From assembly GCF_024586455.1 (NCBI RefSeq), contig NC_065919.1, positions 26,946,839 to 27,010,838 of the forward strand: a stretch of 64,000 nt of DNA, read 5' to 3'. The notes beneath the pieces were generated by a model that was not told the DNA's origin, made no database searches, and saw nothing but the letters and a program-made list of their open reading frames with translations. Positions 34,660-46,029 of this stretch are shown one piece after another. The translations under genes were made by a program, and so were the position numbers. This DNA is from Bactrocera neohumeralis (Eukaryota; Arthropoda; Insecta; Diptera; Tephritidae). How positions within the stretch are numbered: the first letter of the stretch is position 1; each line of letters starts with the position of its first letter.

Positions 34660-34925
34660 TAGGCATATGTAGGCTGAGGCGATTATAGCCATTTTCAGCA
34701 CAAAGATAAACAGTCCACATATTGACCGATACATATGGTACAAAGTCAACCGGAAGTTCAAAACTTTTTACATTGAGTTATGAAAACTACGAAAACAATT
34801 GGTCCAAATATTATCAGGAAAAAATGCTCTCTGAATTTCATTAATGTGTCTCATAGATTGTTCGATATTTTCGGTACAAGTCAGACATATGTAGGCACTG
34901 AAGTCCACATATTCCTCAGATAAGG
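34660..34925. repeat. Diverged relative of the 6,350 foldback arm
   Basis: Text such as 'acaaagtcaaccggaagttc' (compare 'gcaaagtcagccggatgttc' at 6,513) and 'agtccacatattcctcag' resembles the foldback arm. Only one arm-length is present. The match is imperfect. Confidence 0.4.
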
Positions 34926-35249
34926 ACACACCTTAAGACTACTATTTATGCCAAATTTTGTGGTCTAGACTAGGGCTTCGTCTCTTTGTTCAAAAGATAA
35001 AGAAACTCAACCGAAATGCTTCCATAGTCTTCAAAATCACACCGCCAATTACAAAGGTTGTAGAAGTTATCAGGAGTTAGTGTCTAAAAGAGAATCGATT
35101 AATTATAACACAAGACCCTCCTTGGTCAAACATACGAATGCCGAACAACAAGTTCACCATAAAAACTTAAGCGATGCCGATGTAACAAGAGGACAACTCA
35201 GTTCTATTCAAAAAATTCATTGCCAAGCAAAGTGAGATAACCACAACAT
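34926..35249. other. Spacer, nothing recognised
   Basis: No coding pattern or repeat terminus seen. Confidence 0.3.
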
Positions 35250-36850
35250 TAATATATATGATTTCTTCTCTCTTAACCAAGCTATGCAATTAAGTCTAAA
35301 AATAGAGCATTGGAACGCCAATGGACTAAGCAGCCATAGACTAGAAGTTTAATGTTTTATAAAAACTAAGAATGTAGATATATTACTGGTTTCAGAAACC
35401 CACTTTACAGCTAAGTCCTATATTAAAATTTATGGATTCGATCTCATTACCTCAAACCATTCCGACGGTAAAGCACCCAGTAGTTCGGCAATTCTTATAA
35501 AATCATCTCTAAAACACATTGTTTTATAGCCAGTTTCAGTGTCAACAATTCAAGCAATTTCTTTGAAAATCCAGTCCGTCAGTGGTGCGATTGTTATAAC
35601 GTCTTTATATCTCCCACCTCATATAAACCTACATCATCAAGAAATTTCCAATAACGAATGAGCTCAGATCATTCCGCTCTCATTATAAATATGAATAAGC
35701 TGTTGTCGAACATACGATTTTTCCAATTTTGGCTGGAGTCCCAAGTAAACCTAAACATGGTAATAATAATAAAACGAGACCTAGATTACGCGGTGGAAAA
35801 CTTCACCCAAAGAATACATCAAGCCTCTTCGTTACCTTCCCCTCTTAATTCACCCAAACTATACTGTACGAATAATGTGCCGTATACAGATAAAGAATCT
35901 GACAGAATAGCAGATATCCGGTTGTCAAAACTAGACAATTAAAGAATTAAAATTCAAGTTGGCACAGCCAAAAGAAGAATCTATTGCAGAATTTCTTTAG
36001 AATGCCGAACCAAAAAAAAACGTTGAATATAATCTGTCAGAAGCTTCCAAATATTTAAAACGTCCTCCGAAGCCAAGCACAAATAAAATATAAAAAAAAA
36101 ATCTTGGCGGAGATCTGACAAAAGAAAAGCCGACGCTTTTGGTAACCACCTTGCGAATACTTTTAAGCCTTTTACTCTTAATAGTGACTATCAGCGCCAG
36201 AATGATCAGAATTTTCTTGAGAGTCCATGTCAGATAGATAAACCAATACCGGACGTAAAATTTACTGAAATAAAAGTAGAAGTGTCGCAGTTGAAAAATT
36301 CTATATCGCCTGGCCCAGATAATATTGATGCATGGTTAATCAAACAATTGCCTAGGAAATGTCTGCTATTCCTAGTTTTAACCTTTATTTGTAGCTTTAG
36401 GCTAAGCCACTTTCCTATGCAATGGAAATGTATCGATTTTATAGTGATTTCGAAGCCAAACAAGCCCGAGAACGAAATATCATCTTACAGATCAATAACT
36501 TTGCTGACAATATTCTCTAAAATATTTGAAAGAATATTTCTTCATCGATTATTGGCAGTTTTGGAATCCCTATCCGTCATCCTGGGGAACTGCAATTAAA
36601 TCGAACATACAACTAATTCAAAGATATCAGTCGAAAACACTTAGGTTGATCGCAAACGCCCCATGGTACATCAAAAATATTAAGATACACAAAGACTTTG
36701 AAATAAATATGGTGAAGTGCGAGATCCAGAAACTTAGTTCAAGATATCTTAATCGCCTAAGCTGCCACGCCCCCACATACACGCCATTAACCTACTGGAC
36801 AAAAGTGAAGAGACTCTCCGACTGCAAAGGCTGCATTCCTTAGACTTACC
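35250..36850 (+). mobile_element. Jockey-like non-LTR retrotransposon with internal deletion
   Basis: The plus strand carries the endonuclease opening (IEHWNANGLSSHRLEV, then VDILLVSETHFTAKS), the RT opening (VEVSQLKNSISPGPDNIDAW, then YRSITLLTIFSKIFERIFLH), and at 36,600-36,840 the C-terminus (IQRYQSKTLRLIANAPWYI). Between 36,585 and 36,600 it jumps from RT motif 2 straight to this tail, so the catalytic centre is deleted. Several stops and frame breaks are present in the endonuclease part. Confidence 0.8.
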
Positions 36851-39809
36851 ATTTAGATCTGAGGTTTAACTGAATTAATTAGGTTGAAAAGTAGTACTAA
36901 TTTAAGTGAATGGTAAGTAATGTATGGTACAAACCTTATACTTTTAATGCTTTTAATGCAATCTTCTTTAACAGAGGTGAAAGAACAAAAAAAATTGTTC
37001 CGATGACATTCATTTTTATGCAGTTTAAAATTTTAGTATAACATTGCAAGGGTAATACTCGAACTATAAATCAAATGATTGATATCGGAGGAGTAGTTCC
37101 TGAGATGTTAAGTTTATGATGGTTACCGCCTGATTTCACCCATTTGCATACATTATACAAGGTATGCTACCAGGATTATTCTCAGCAATTTTGATGGGTT
37201 CCGTTTTACTCTACTTGTGCTCTTTCCACTCTGCTATGTTGAGGTAGTTAAGTTGTAGTTCTTTAACCAGCAGAAAAATGGCAATCGATGGATCAAAAAT
37301 GTCGCCAAATTCAACAAGTTTTCCTTTTAATGAAGCACGAGCACATAATTTATAAAAAAATTGTGTTCGTAACTGAAAAACAAGTTCCACACTTAAGATA
37401 CTTAAGAAATAACTAAATTTCACACTTTATGAAAACTTTTGCAACTGTTGGCATACGCCCAACTACACAGGAGAGATAATTAAATTAAAGTTATATGTCA
37501 ATAAAACAGTAAATTGAGGTAAATATTGCTAAATGGCCGGCAAGAGACACGACCATAACCGAGCGTACGAAAAAGTAGGCGAAGAATAAAACGTGAGACG
37601 AACTTTTACAAGCAATAGCTTGATGAATATATACCGTTAAGCAACAGTACCGCAACGCTGAGCTATACACACGGCGATTGATCAACATTTATGAGCAAAA
37701 GGAGGCAGAGATGCCATCAAAAGGATAAAAGAGGCTGTGTGTTTACGTGTCGGGGAAGGTCAGATGGCGAACGGAAAGTTTTCTATTTTATATACAATTG
37801 CACATTGAGACTTCATGCTCACACAAAGTGCTTCCGTATTTGTTTGTGCGATTGCTCGGAAGCAGCACATTCGTGGCATCTGCCGACTTGAGTCAAGTTT
37901 TAATGGCTTCGCTGGATGAGACAGGGAAATAGACATACACTTTAAGTAAAAGTTGTGCCTCATAAACGTCAAGGCAACGTATAAAGTTGTACGGCAACTA
38001 CGGAAGCGAAACAGACATAGGCCGACACGAGGAGAACTAGAGGAAGTGAAATTCACTCGCGATGGCATATGAATCGTAAACGGAATAGAACTTTCACCTT
38101 TTAAAGTAGCTGAAATGAATGCGTGATACAGGTGTGGGCGAGAGGAGTGCAAAGCGGAAATGTAGACAAATAAGGAAAGCAACGAATGAGCTTAAGGAGC
38201 AAATACGCGGTTAAGGAAAGCGTACTGCATAGGTGAGTTGTTTTAAATTCGAGTAGTGAGTATGCCAGAATATTAAAAGTTAGTAAAGTTATTGTATGAA
38301 GGCCAGTTATATACTTTAATTGCTTTGGAAATGCTTTTTACTTTTAATTAGTTCACAGAGCTGTCGAATAAAAATTAAAAGACGGTGATCAAAAGTAGAA
38401 TTCGAAGGTAAAACCTCTCTCTTTATTGAATTTCTTATGCTTATTTAAAGCGACCATTTTGTTGAGGTCTGAAAATAGCAGCACTTTTCAATTGGGAAAA
38501 CTGGGGAATTAGGTAGATGCGAAAGCATTTAGATGTTAAATTTATATAATATAGTGTGCGTTTTCATCCTTAGGACCACGATTTCATTCTTCAAACGACT
38601 TGACGATTTTTTCGATTTCAAAAAAGCCAATGAAAATTCTTTCAGCTGCGACCAAGCCGCTTTACCTTCAGTACATCGCGCGAAGCCCACTTGGATGCCA
38701 TCGATTGTATTGGGGAAAAGATAACAGAGACATATCTACTGTCGTAGGTAAAAATGGGGTTGTATTATTGCTCAAAATCCTCAAATCGATATTGGTTTTG
38801 GGGGCTGCAAAAAAACGATGCTTCTTGGTTGACATTATTCCAACCATTATAGGGATCCAAAACAATAAAATTAAAAAAAATCTTCATTATTACATATTAA
38901 AAAATCAAAAAATGGCGCCGACGAAATTTCCAAAATCGGAGAGAGGTATAACAATGATTTTTTTTATCAAATTCCAAAAAAATCCTTTAAGTAGAACTAC
39001 AAATATCATGTCAAACAGCTTAAAAAAGGGGGGTTCGAGAAAAACGCGACTAAAGTTTCGTAGTTCGGTAAACCGATTCAGTTTCCACGACAATAAAACC
39101 GCTATAACTTCGGAAATAATTTGAATTTTAAAAAATCCTTTCAGTGAGATATTTTTGAATATCGAGTTTAAGTATCGAATTTAAAATGATCCATTTTTTC
39201 AAATTACTAGATTAGAATACCCCTTTAGGTCTCTAGAGGACCGTCCAAACGAATGGTCGTCCAAAAGTGGCTGTTATGAACGAAAACATCATTATTGCAT
39301 ATCATATTTTATTTTTATTTTTTTGTATTCTTCAAATGTCAATAAAAAACAGATAAAAAAAAGGAATATAAAATTATTTTCCATTTTTTCTTGATCTAAG
39401 TTTGAAAAATGCCTAAAATTTAGGAGTCTAGACAAGAGTACCCCTCTAAACGAAGTTTTTAAATCTCTGTTTAACATTAACAAATTGGAAAGTGAGGTTT
39501 CGATGATTGTTTTCTGCCAGAACTTGAAGTGAATTAACGGTCTAGAAGTGTCATTAATTTGTAAGTTTGGGTTTGGTTTGTGTTAGTTTCCAAAGTTAGA
39601 ATCATTAGAATGGCGCTCCTTGCTAGTGTACCTGAAAAGCTTTCATGTAACCATTATCCTACGATCATATCTTTATTGTGGCTTTTTATTATTTTAAATA
39701 AACAATGAATATTTTACCTGAAACACGTGAAGTGAATCCTTTCAAAAATTTACGGTGATCTAATGGCAAAGCTGCACTGGTACTGTGTAGATACTTTCGA
39801 TTAATGTAA
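36851..39809. other. Intergenic; no gene recognised
   Basis: Contains small open frames of 60-174 codons on both strands (the largest at 38,600-39,124, Lys-rich and low-complexity) without a recognisable family. AT-rich text with poly-A tracts near 38,870-39,010 suggests decayed repeats. Confidence 0.4.
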
Positions 39810-40060
39810 GGGTGATCCAATTCGAGATTCCCTACTTTTTTAAAGAAAAAACCGAGAAACTTCAAATTTAATGGGGAATGTTTATTATCATACGTAAGAA
39901 CATTCCTTGGCATTTACTAACTGCTGGGTCCCAAGATGGGTGATGTTGTTGCGAATAGTACGCTCAGTAGGCCGATTATGGTGACCAAAGTTGAGCGAAG
40001 CGCGCGAAACACATTTTCTTCAAATTTCATAATAAAGTTAAACGATTTGTTAACGTTATA
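39810..40060. repeat. Repeat shared with 62,700-63,200
   Basis: Blocks such as 'attccctactttttt..aaagaaaaaaccgag' and GTTGAGCGAAGCGCGCGAAA recur, in the same order, at 62,720 and 63,133. At the second site a transposase fragment lies between the two blocks, so these are probably flanks of one DNA-transposon family. Confidence 0.5.
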
Positions 40061-40364
40061 TTTCCATTATGAAATGTCAAACAATATTGAACATATAACA
40101 TGACATTGATTCAAGCATGCTCTGTCAAAAAAAAGCTTTTGAAAAAAGTACCTCTACTTGGATAACCCTATAGTCGAAAATTTTGCCATTTTGCGAAAGA
40201 ATTGGGAAACGCTAAAACGTACGTATTTTACTAGCGTTCTTTTGTAGATCCGAGAGCTCCTAGAATTATCGTCGCGTTTTCAGAACTTATTGAAAAAATT
40301 ATTACAATCATTTTATGATCTTCAATTCGTCAAAGGTATTTTTAAGAGAGGTATTCTAGTCTAG
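40061..40364. other. Spacer, nothing recognised
   Basis: AT-rich sequence before an RTE copy. No gene seen. Confidence 0.3.
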
Positions 40365-41740
40365 GGAGGATGGAGTCATGTGTAGAAGTTCACGCAAGTG
40401 AGGAAAGTTCTCTGATCGCCATTCACTTGGAAGTGGCCAGAAACGATTATTTTACATATGGCTCAAGCAGCTCACGACTTCCGGTCTTTGACCAAGTATC
40501 CTCTGGGTAGCATAAGAACATCCGTTTGAAGGCGAGCTAAAGTGAGAAGGCGAAACATCCCCTACATAGGGTTGTGCGCTGGGTTTGTGACCCGCCACGT
40601 AAAACAACACCCCCAATGAAAAATAACATCCAGCCTCGGATGAGAGACCCCCTTTTGATGACGACCATGGCAAACGAAATAAGGACTACGAATTGAGGGC
40701 ATGCACCTGGAATGTCCGGTCCCTTAATTGGAAAGGTGCCGGTGCCCAGCTGGTTGATGTCCTCGTGAAAATAAAGGCTGACATCACCGCCGTCCTAGAA
40801 ATGCGTTGGACGGGACAAGGACTGAGGCGAGTAGGTCCTTGTTGCATTTACTACAGTGGCCATATAAAGGAGCGCAAATTTGGTGTGGGTTTCATGGTGG
40901 GAGAGAGACACCGTCGCCGAGTACTATCAATCACTCCGGTGAATGAACGTCTAGCCACAATCCGCATCAAAGTGAGGTTCTTCAACATATCGCTGATTTG
41001 CGCCCACGCCCCGACGGAAGAGAAGGATGATGTGACCAAAGATGCTTTCTATGAGCGCTTGGAGCGCGCTTATGAGAGCTGCCCCTGCCACGATATCAAA
41101 ATCGTGCTTGGCGACTTTAACGCCAGGGTGGGCAAAGAAGGTATATTTGGACTATGGTCGGTAAATTCAGCCTCCACGACGAAACATCCCCAAATGGGTT
41201 GAGGCTGATTGACTTCGCCGGGGCCCGAAATATGGTTATCTGTGGTACTAGATTCCAGCACAAGAAGATACATCAAGCTACCTGGCAGTCTCCGGATCGA
41301 AAAGCCACCAACCAGATCGATCATGTTGTGATATACGCACAACGCCAGGTGAAGGCGAACCCGATTCCCCAATCGATGACGATGGAGCAGACGTTCCATA
41401 GCCCGACCATGAAGAAGTTCGAATAGCAATTACCCGTCTGAAGAACAACAAAGCGGCGGGGGCCGATGGATTGCCGGCCAAGCTATTCAAATACGGCGGC
41501 GAAGAATTGATAAGGAGCATGCATCAGCTTCTTTGTAAAATATGATCGGACGAAAGCATGCCCAACGAAAGAAACTTAAGTGTGCTCTGCCCAATCAACA
41601 AAAAGGAAGACCCCACAATTTGCGCCAACTACCTCAACATCGCATATGAGGTTCTAGCGACTTGGCTTCCAGGTTACTGTTGACTGTCATAACTTCGAAG
41701 TCGTAGATAATTTCGTCTATCTTAGAACCAGCATTAAAAA
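40365..41740 (+). mobile_element. RTE-type retrotransposon, doubly deleted copy
   Basis: It starts at a complete 5' end (GGAGGATGGAGTCATG) with a leader of about 300 bp. The endonuclease frame begins at 40,693 (MRACTWNVRSLNWKG) and stays open for 169 codons, including 'VLEMRWTGQG', ICAHAPTEEKDD and VLGDFNARVGKEG, the first half of an AP-like endonuclease; a frame break at about 41,150 follows. At about 41,340, just after NQIDHVVI, the text jumps to the region before the RT. A second jump near 41,655 joins RT motif 2 to the 3' part. That second junction is the same as in the copy at 48,336-49,700. Confidence 0.85.
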
Positions 41741-43251
41741 CAACAACAACACCAAAGGGCAGGAGGAGAAGGACCTGGCTACACTTGGCGTCTCCAATTT
41801 TCGCCAAACAGTGAAAAGAAAGAACGACTGGTTCGTTGCTGTAAATTCGTCTATAATCGCGAAGCGGTTTCTACGCCAATAAAGAAGAATATGGCTGGAT
41901 TTACTGTCACAGTTTTGAAGTCTTAAAAGGAAAAGGAATACAGGGGAAGATACTTCTGGGTAGATTCTTAAAGAAATATGCATTTGGAAAAAGATTCTTT
42001 ACAAAATAGCATTATCTGCCAACTAGTCCTAGACCAAAGACGTGGTATTGCTTAAAAAAATTAGTTTCAAGTACTTAAATCTGCGATCCATTCAACAACA
42101 CAAGTATTTCTCAATAATCGTAATTCTAACGATGTACCCTGATGTAAACTTCGCATTTCTACAAAGCAGTGACGCTGCCCTTCAATTACTAAATACTAAT
42201 GACTGCAAATGCATCGAATTCCCCAACAAAAAGAGTTAATTAATCCAGATTAGTACAGCAGTTGCCTCCAATCATTGAACTTACTTACTTACGGGTTTAC
42301 GCGCGAACCGGAGGGGGCAAGTGTGGCAGCACAACGTGGGTGGCTGCAGAGAAAATCTGAGCAAGCTTAAGCTCATTATTGTAAGATATGGTATGTGTGG
42401 TAATGCGAACGCAATTGTGATTACACCAACAGTACAAAAACAAGACGGTAATAAACCCGATGTAACTCTGTGCGACCGGTGCGCAAATTTAGTAGCATAC
42501 GAGTGTATATAGTTTCGTGGCTGTGTGTGGGTTTCTTTGGTTGCACAACAACTTTTGAATTGCATCCAATTACTGAAATTTACCGTTGCTGTTTGTCTAT
42601 TAGTTAGTTGGCTCGCCCATCCGTTAGCTCTTTGGCTCAATGTTACATTTTGGTTTTGCTGCGGTTTCTTCGGTGCGTGGGTAGCGGTAGTTTCTCAACT
42701 TAGTTTTGCTCTTAAATGCGCTCTATTTGCTTGTTGTTGCCTCATACAGCGCACCGGTAAAATACGGCATTTACCTTGACCTAAAACAGGTGAATTCTTG
42801 GCTATCTAGCAACTCTATAAATCTGCATGCAGCTTCGTCATAACGGTACAAACCATATCAGTGTCGTTAGCCTTTCCGACTCGTTGCGCACTTTTGCTGC
42901 CTTGACTTTCGTGGCAGTTGCAGGAGTCGCCACAAGATGTTGCAACAATTTGCCAATTAACTTGGTTGTTGCATAAAGCAACAGCAATTTCTTGTGGCAA
43001 ACGGTAGCACTAAGGTCACTTGAAAGTTGTTTAGACTTGCGGATTGCCGTGGTTGTTAAGGACCAGGGGTGAATCATGTTTATGTGTAAACAGAGTAGAT
43101 AATCTTACAATTTTAAGCCGGTGTCTTCTTATGCCATTAATGTCTTATACCTGATAAGATTTGTGATATGATCGATGATAAGAATTTAATTGCACATTAT
43201 CAAAGGTCAAAAAATTCAAAACATCAACGAGACGTTAAATTGTATTAGAAA
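41741..43251. other. Intergenic, no gene recognised
   Basis: Opposed open frames around 42,281-42,779 overlap on both strands. One (42,525-42,779) reads as a hydrophobic peptide but has no start context or family support. Confidence 0.4.
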
Positions 43252-45070
43252 CTAGCTAACCCCGCAGCCGTTGTCCTGCGTGAAATTATGTGTGTTTTAA
43301 ATGGAAAGAAAGTTAAATTTATCATTTAATTTTTTTTCAATGTAACGCAGCGTGATAAACAACATTTTTTGGTTTCTGTTCCGATGTACAAAGGTTTTCC
43401 AACTCGCGGGCACGCCACTCATATCTGACCGTGTGAAAAACATAGCATTTCATTATTTATGCCACACACTATGCGACTATCCTTATGTCCTGTTGATGGT
43501 CATCCCAAATACAATTTTCACTGGAAACGGAATACGTATGAACTGAAATGCAAATCGTTAGAACTCAAAGAAATTCTTAGAATCAAGCATTTCCTTGTAT
43601 TCGATAGCGCAGATTGCAGAACATAATAACGACAGATCTAACTTTGAGACGCAAATGATGCGGTGGCATACCAAGCCTGTCCAAAGAATTTAGAAATTCC
43701 ACTGGATAATTCACGGCGTCGTCCTCATTGTCAAGACGATCGATCGATTTGTATGAGAGCAAGTCTCCCGGAATTTCACTTTGAATCTTTCAGTTTAAGT
43801 CAACAACATCGGCATTTTTGGTAGCTAACATTGCGCGTGCACTTAAGGAATCGTAGTTGCGATAATTTGGCCAATGTCCGAACATTCGTGATGAGTTCAA
43901 CTTTCGTGCATTGATAAAGGGAAGATGGAATTGATATCAAACCACCGGAAGTATCAACCGGAATTGACCCATTTCATTTCCAATTTTTAGCGAAGACGAT
44001 GTAAAATGTCTTCGGCAATGTCATTATTGTTCGTATCCAATAATTGACGCGGATTTGAAGGTTGACATGTCGAAATCTTTACCTCGAAAAATCGCGAACT
44101 TCATTTTCATTCCAGTGATTAACATGTTCCAGCAATTGTAATTGCTGGCTTACTTCTCCAAAACTTGCGCACACCGTACCATTCACAGTACCCAATGGCT
44201 CAAATAAAGTTGAACCGCGTACGTTAATCAATAGCAACCGAAGGAAAATCGTCGTTTTTCGGGTGGATTGTGTAAATTCGTTCTTCGTTCGCATTATTTG
44301 ATAACACAATTGGATGCCAATCTACCGATTGGCCTTGCTTTCAGCGTAACTATTTCTTCGACGATGCATCCCATGTATAATATCAAGGCATTTCCGAATA
44401 GAGCAATGTTTTCGCAAACGGATCACAGACGCAAGTTGAGAAAGCTGTATTCTCTGGGTTGAAATACACACTTTGGCCATTCTCCAAATTAACTGCGAGA
44501 CGTACAACAGTCGGAAAACGTTCATGAATTGCAAAAGCAACTATCCTACAAAGCGCTTTATTGCAGTTCACGTATCGACCGTATCGTTCAAGACCAATAA
44601 CCGCCATGTTGCTTTCTTTGGTGACGTACTTACAAACGTATTTTATCGATTACACCAAACTGCAATACTCAACATTGATATGAGTTTTGAATGTGTTAGA
44701 CAATATTGGTGAATATAGTACGATCCGTGTGTTGTCAACTTCGATATTCACTATTCCAAATTGAATGCTAAGTGTTCTGCCATTGTCGTCTGGTGAGCGA
44801 CGCCGATAGAGTGGATATCCATCATTTTCAGTTTGTGTTTCTTTATTTATTGTCGCAAATACAAACCGAGTGGATTGTGGTGCCGCAAGGGCATCCACCA
44901 ATTCCGCATCACTTGTATTACCGATCTGGTATAACATCCTTTTTCAGCCTTAAAGTCATGGGTTTGAAAAGTCTGCCGTGACGATCTTGATTGACATCCA
45001 AAAGATCGTTGATTACAAAAGACCGATATATTAGTTCTCTTCGGATCACTTTGTGTGAAACTCACGTAAA
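43252..45070 (-). mobile_element. Helitron relic, Rep-helicase C-terminal half and 3' end
   Basis: The 3' terminus is at 43,252: on the minus strand a CGCAG/CTGCG hairpin (43,263-43,280) sits 11 bases before a terminal CTAG followed by T, as expected for rolling-circle Helitrons. Coding pieces, right to left: DGYPLYRRRSPDDNGRTLSI and INVEYCS (replication initiator region), FAIHERFPTVVRLAVNLENG, 'RLLLINVRGSTLFEPLGTVNG', then near 43,900-43,680 'FGHWPNYRNYDSLSARAMLA', YKSIDRLDNEDDAVNYPVEF and MPPHHLRLKV (Pif1-like helicase end). Helicase motifs I-III are missing and frames are broken. The 5' TC end was not found. Confidence 0.85.
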
Positions 45071-46029
45071 GTTTTCACTGAATAATTTTCAATAATTTTT
45101 CTTTTGAATAGCCGGAATAAAAAAGCAAGCGACCGAAATTGAGCGATTCAAATAATTTACAAATCAAAATATTGTAAAACAAAAGAAACAAAAATTGAAA
45201 AAAATTTGTATGGAAAAAAGTTACTTTTTGGAATCATCCAATTTTCCGACTTTTCCTCATGAAAAGTATAAGATATTTTTATTTCTGAACCTTCCCCGAT
45301 CCACAGCGAACAACCTCTGAAAATTTCATTAAAAAATGGGAAAAAGAAAAGGGCTGTCATGTCATGTCATGTAAATGTTTCGCGCCGTAAAACCATCCTT
45401 GAACCTCAACGAACCTTTTAAAAAAAGAATTGGCAAAATTGGTCCAGGCGTTGTTGAGTTATGCGCTTAGCAACACATTTTGCGATTCATTTTTATATAC
45501 ATACATATGTATTTGTAAAAATCGAAAATTTTGGACTTAAAACTTTGAACGCGTTTTTCGCAAAACCACTTTTTCCGATGCAGTTGCCACAATATCTCAA
45601 GTTCTAATCAGCTCTGAAATATGGCACCAATAACTTTTAAATATCTCTCTATCACTACAAACAAAAAATTAAAATTTCAAATTTCTTTAAAAATTTGACA
45701 AAGTAAAAAAAAAATAGTAAAAAAATTGACCTTTATTCTAAAGTTTATGATTTTTTTTTGTTTTGCAGCTTTTCAGATCACCAAATGGGTAGAAATCATG
45801 GCGACGATGACACGGCCTTCTCTTCCCCTCTACTTAAACGACGCATGACTCAATGACATTTTTTGTTTTGAAATTAATTTTGTGTACTCTTCAAATACAT
45901 ATAAATAACAAACGGGGGAAAATATCAAATTCTTTTTTTATCAATTGCCAAAAAACGCTCTAAATTAATATTACAGTAAATTCTCTTCAACTAAATCTCA
46001 TGTTTCCTTTGTTCAATATCAGCACTACA
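45071..46029. other. AT-rich, possible second Helitron-like debris
   Basis: Around 45,437-45,515 the text 'aaattggtccaggcgttgttgagttatgcg' resembles noncoding sequence I associate with fly Helitron-type repeats. No coding part seen. Poly-A/T runs dominate the rest. Confidence 0.3.

Noticed and set aside
37760..38182. 140-codon minus-strand frame
   Set aside because: No recognisable domain, no splice or start context better than chance, and overlapping open frames on the other strand.
42525..42779. 84-codon hydrophobic peptide resembling a membrane protein
   Set aside because: T-rich DNA yields hydrophobic translations by chance; overlapping frames on the other strand and no family match.
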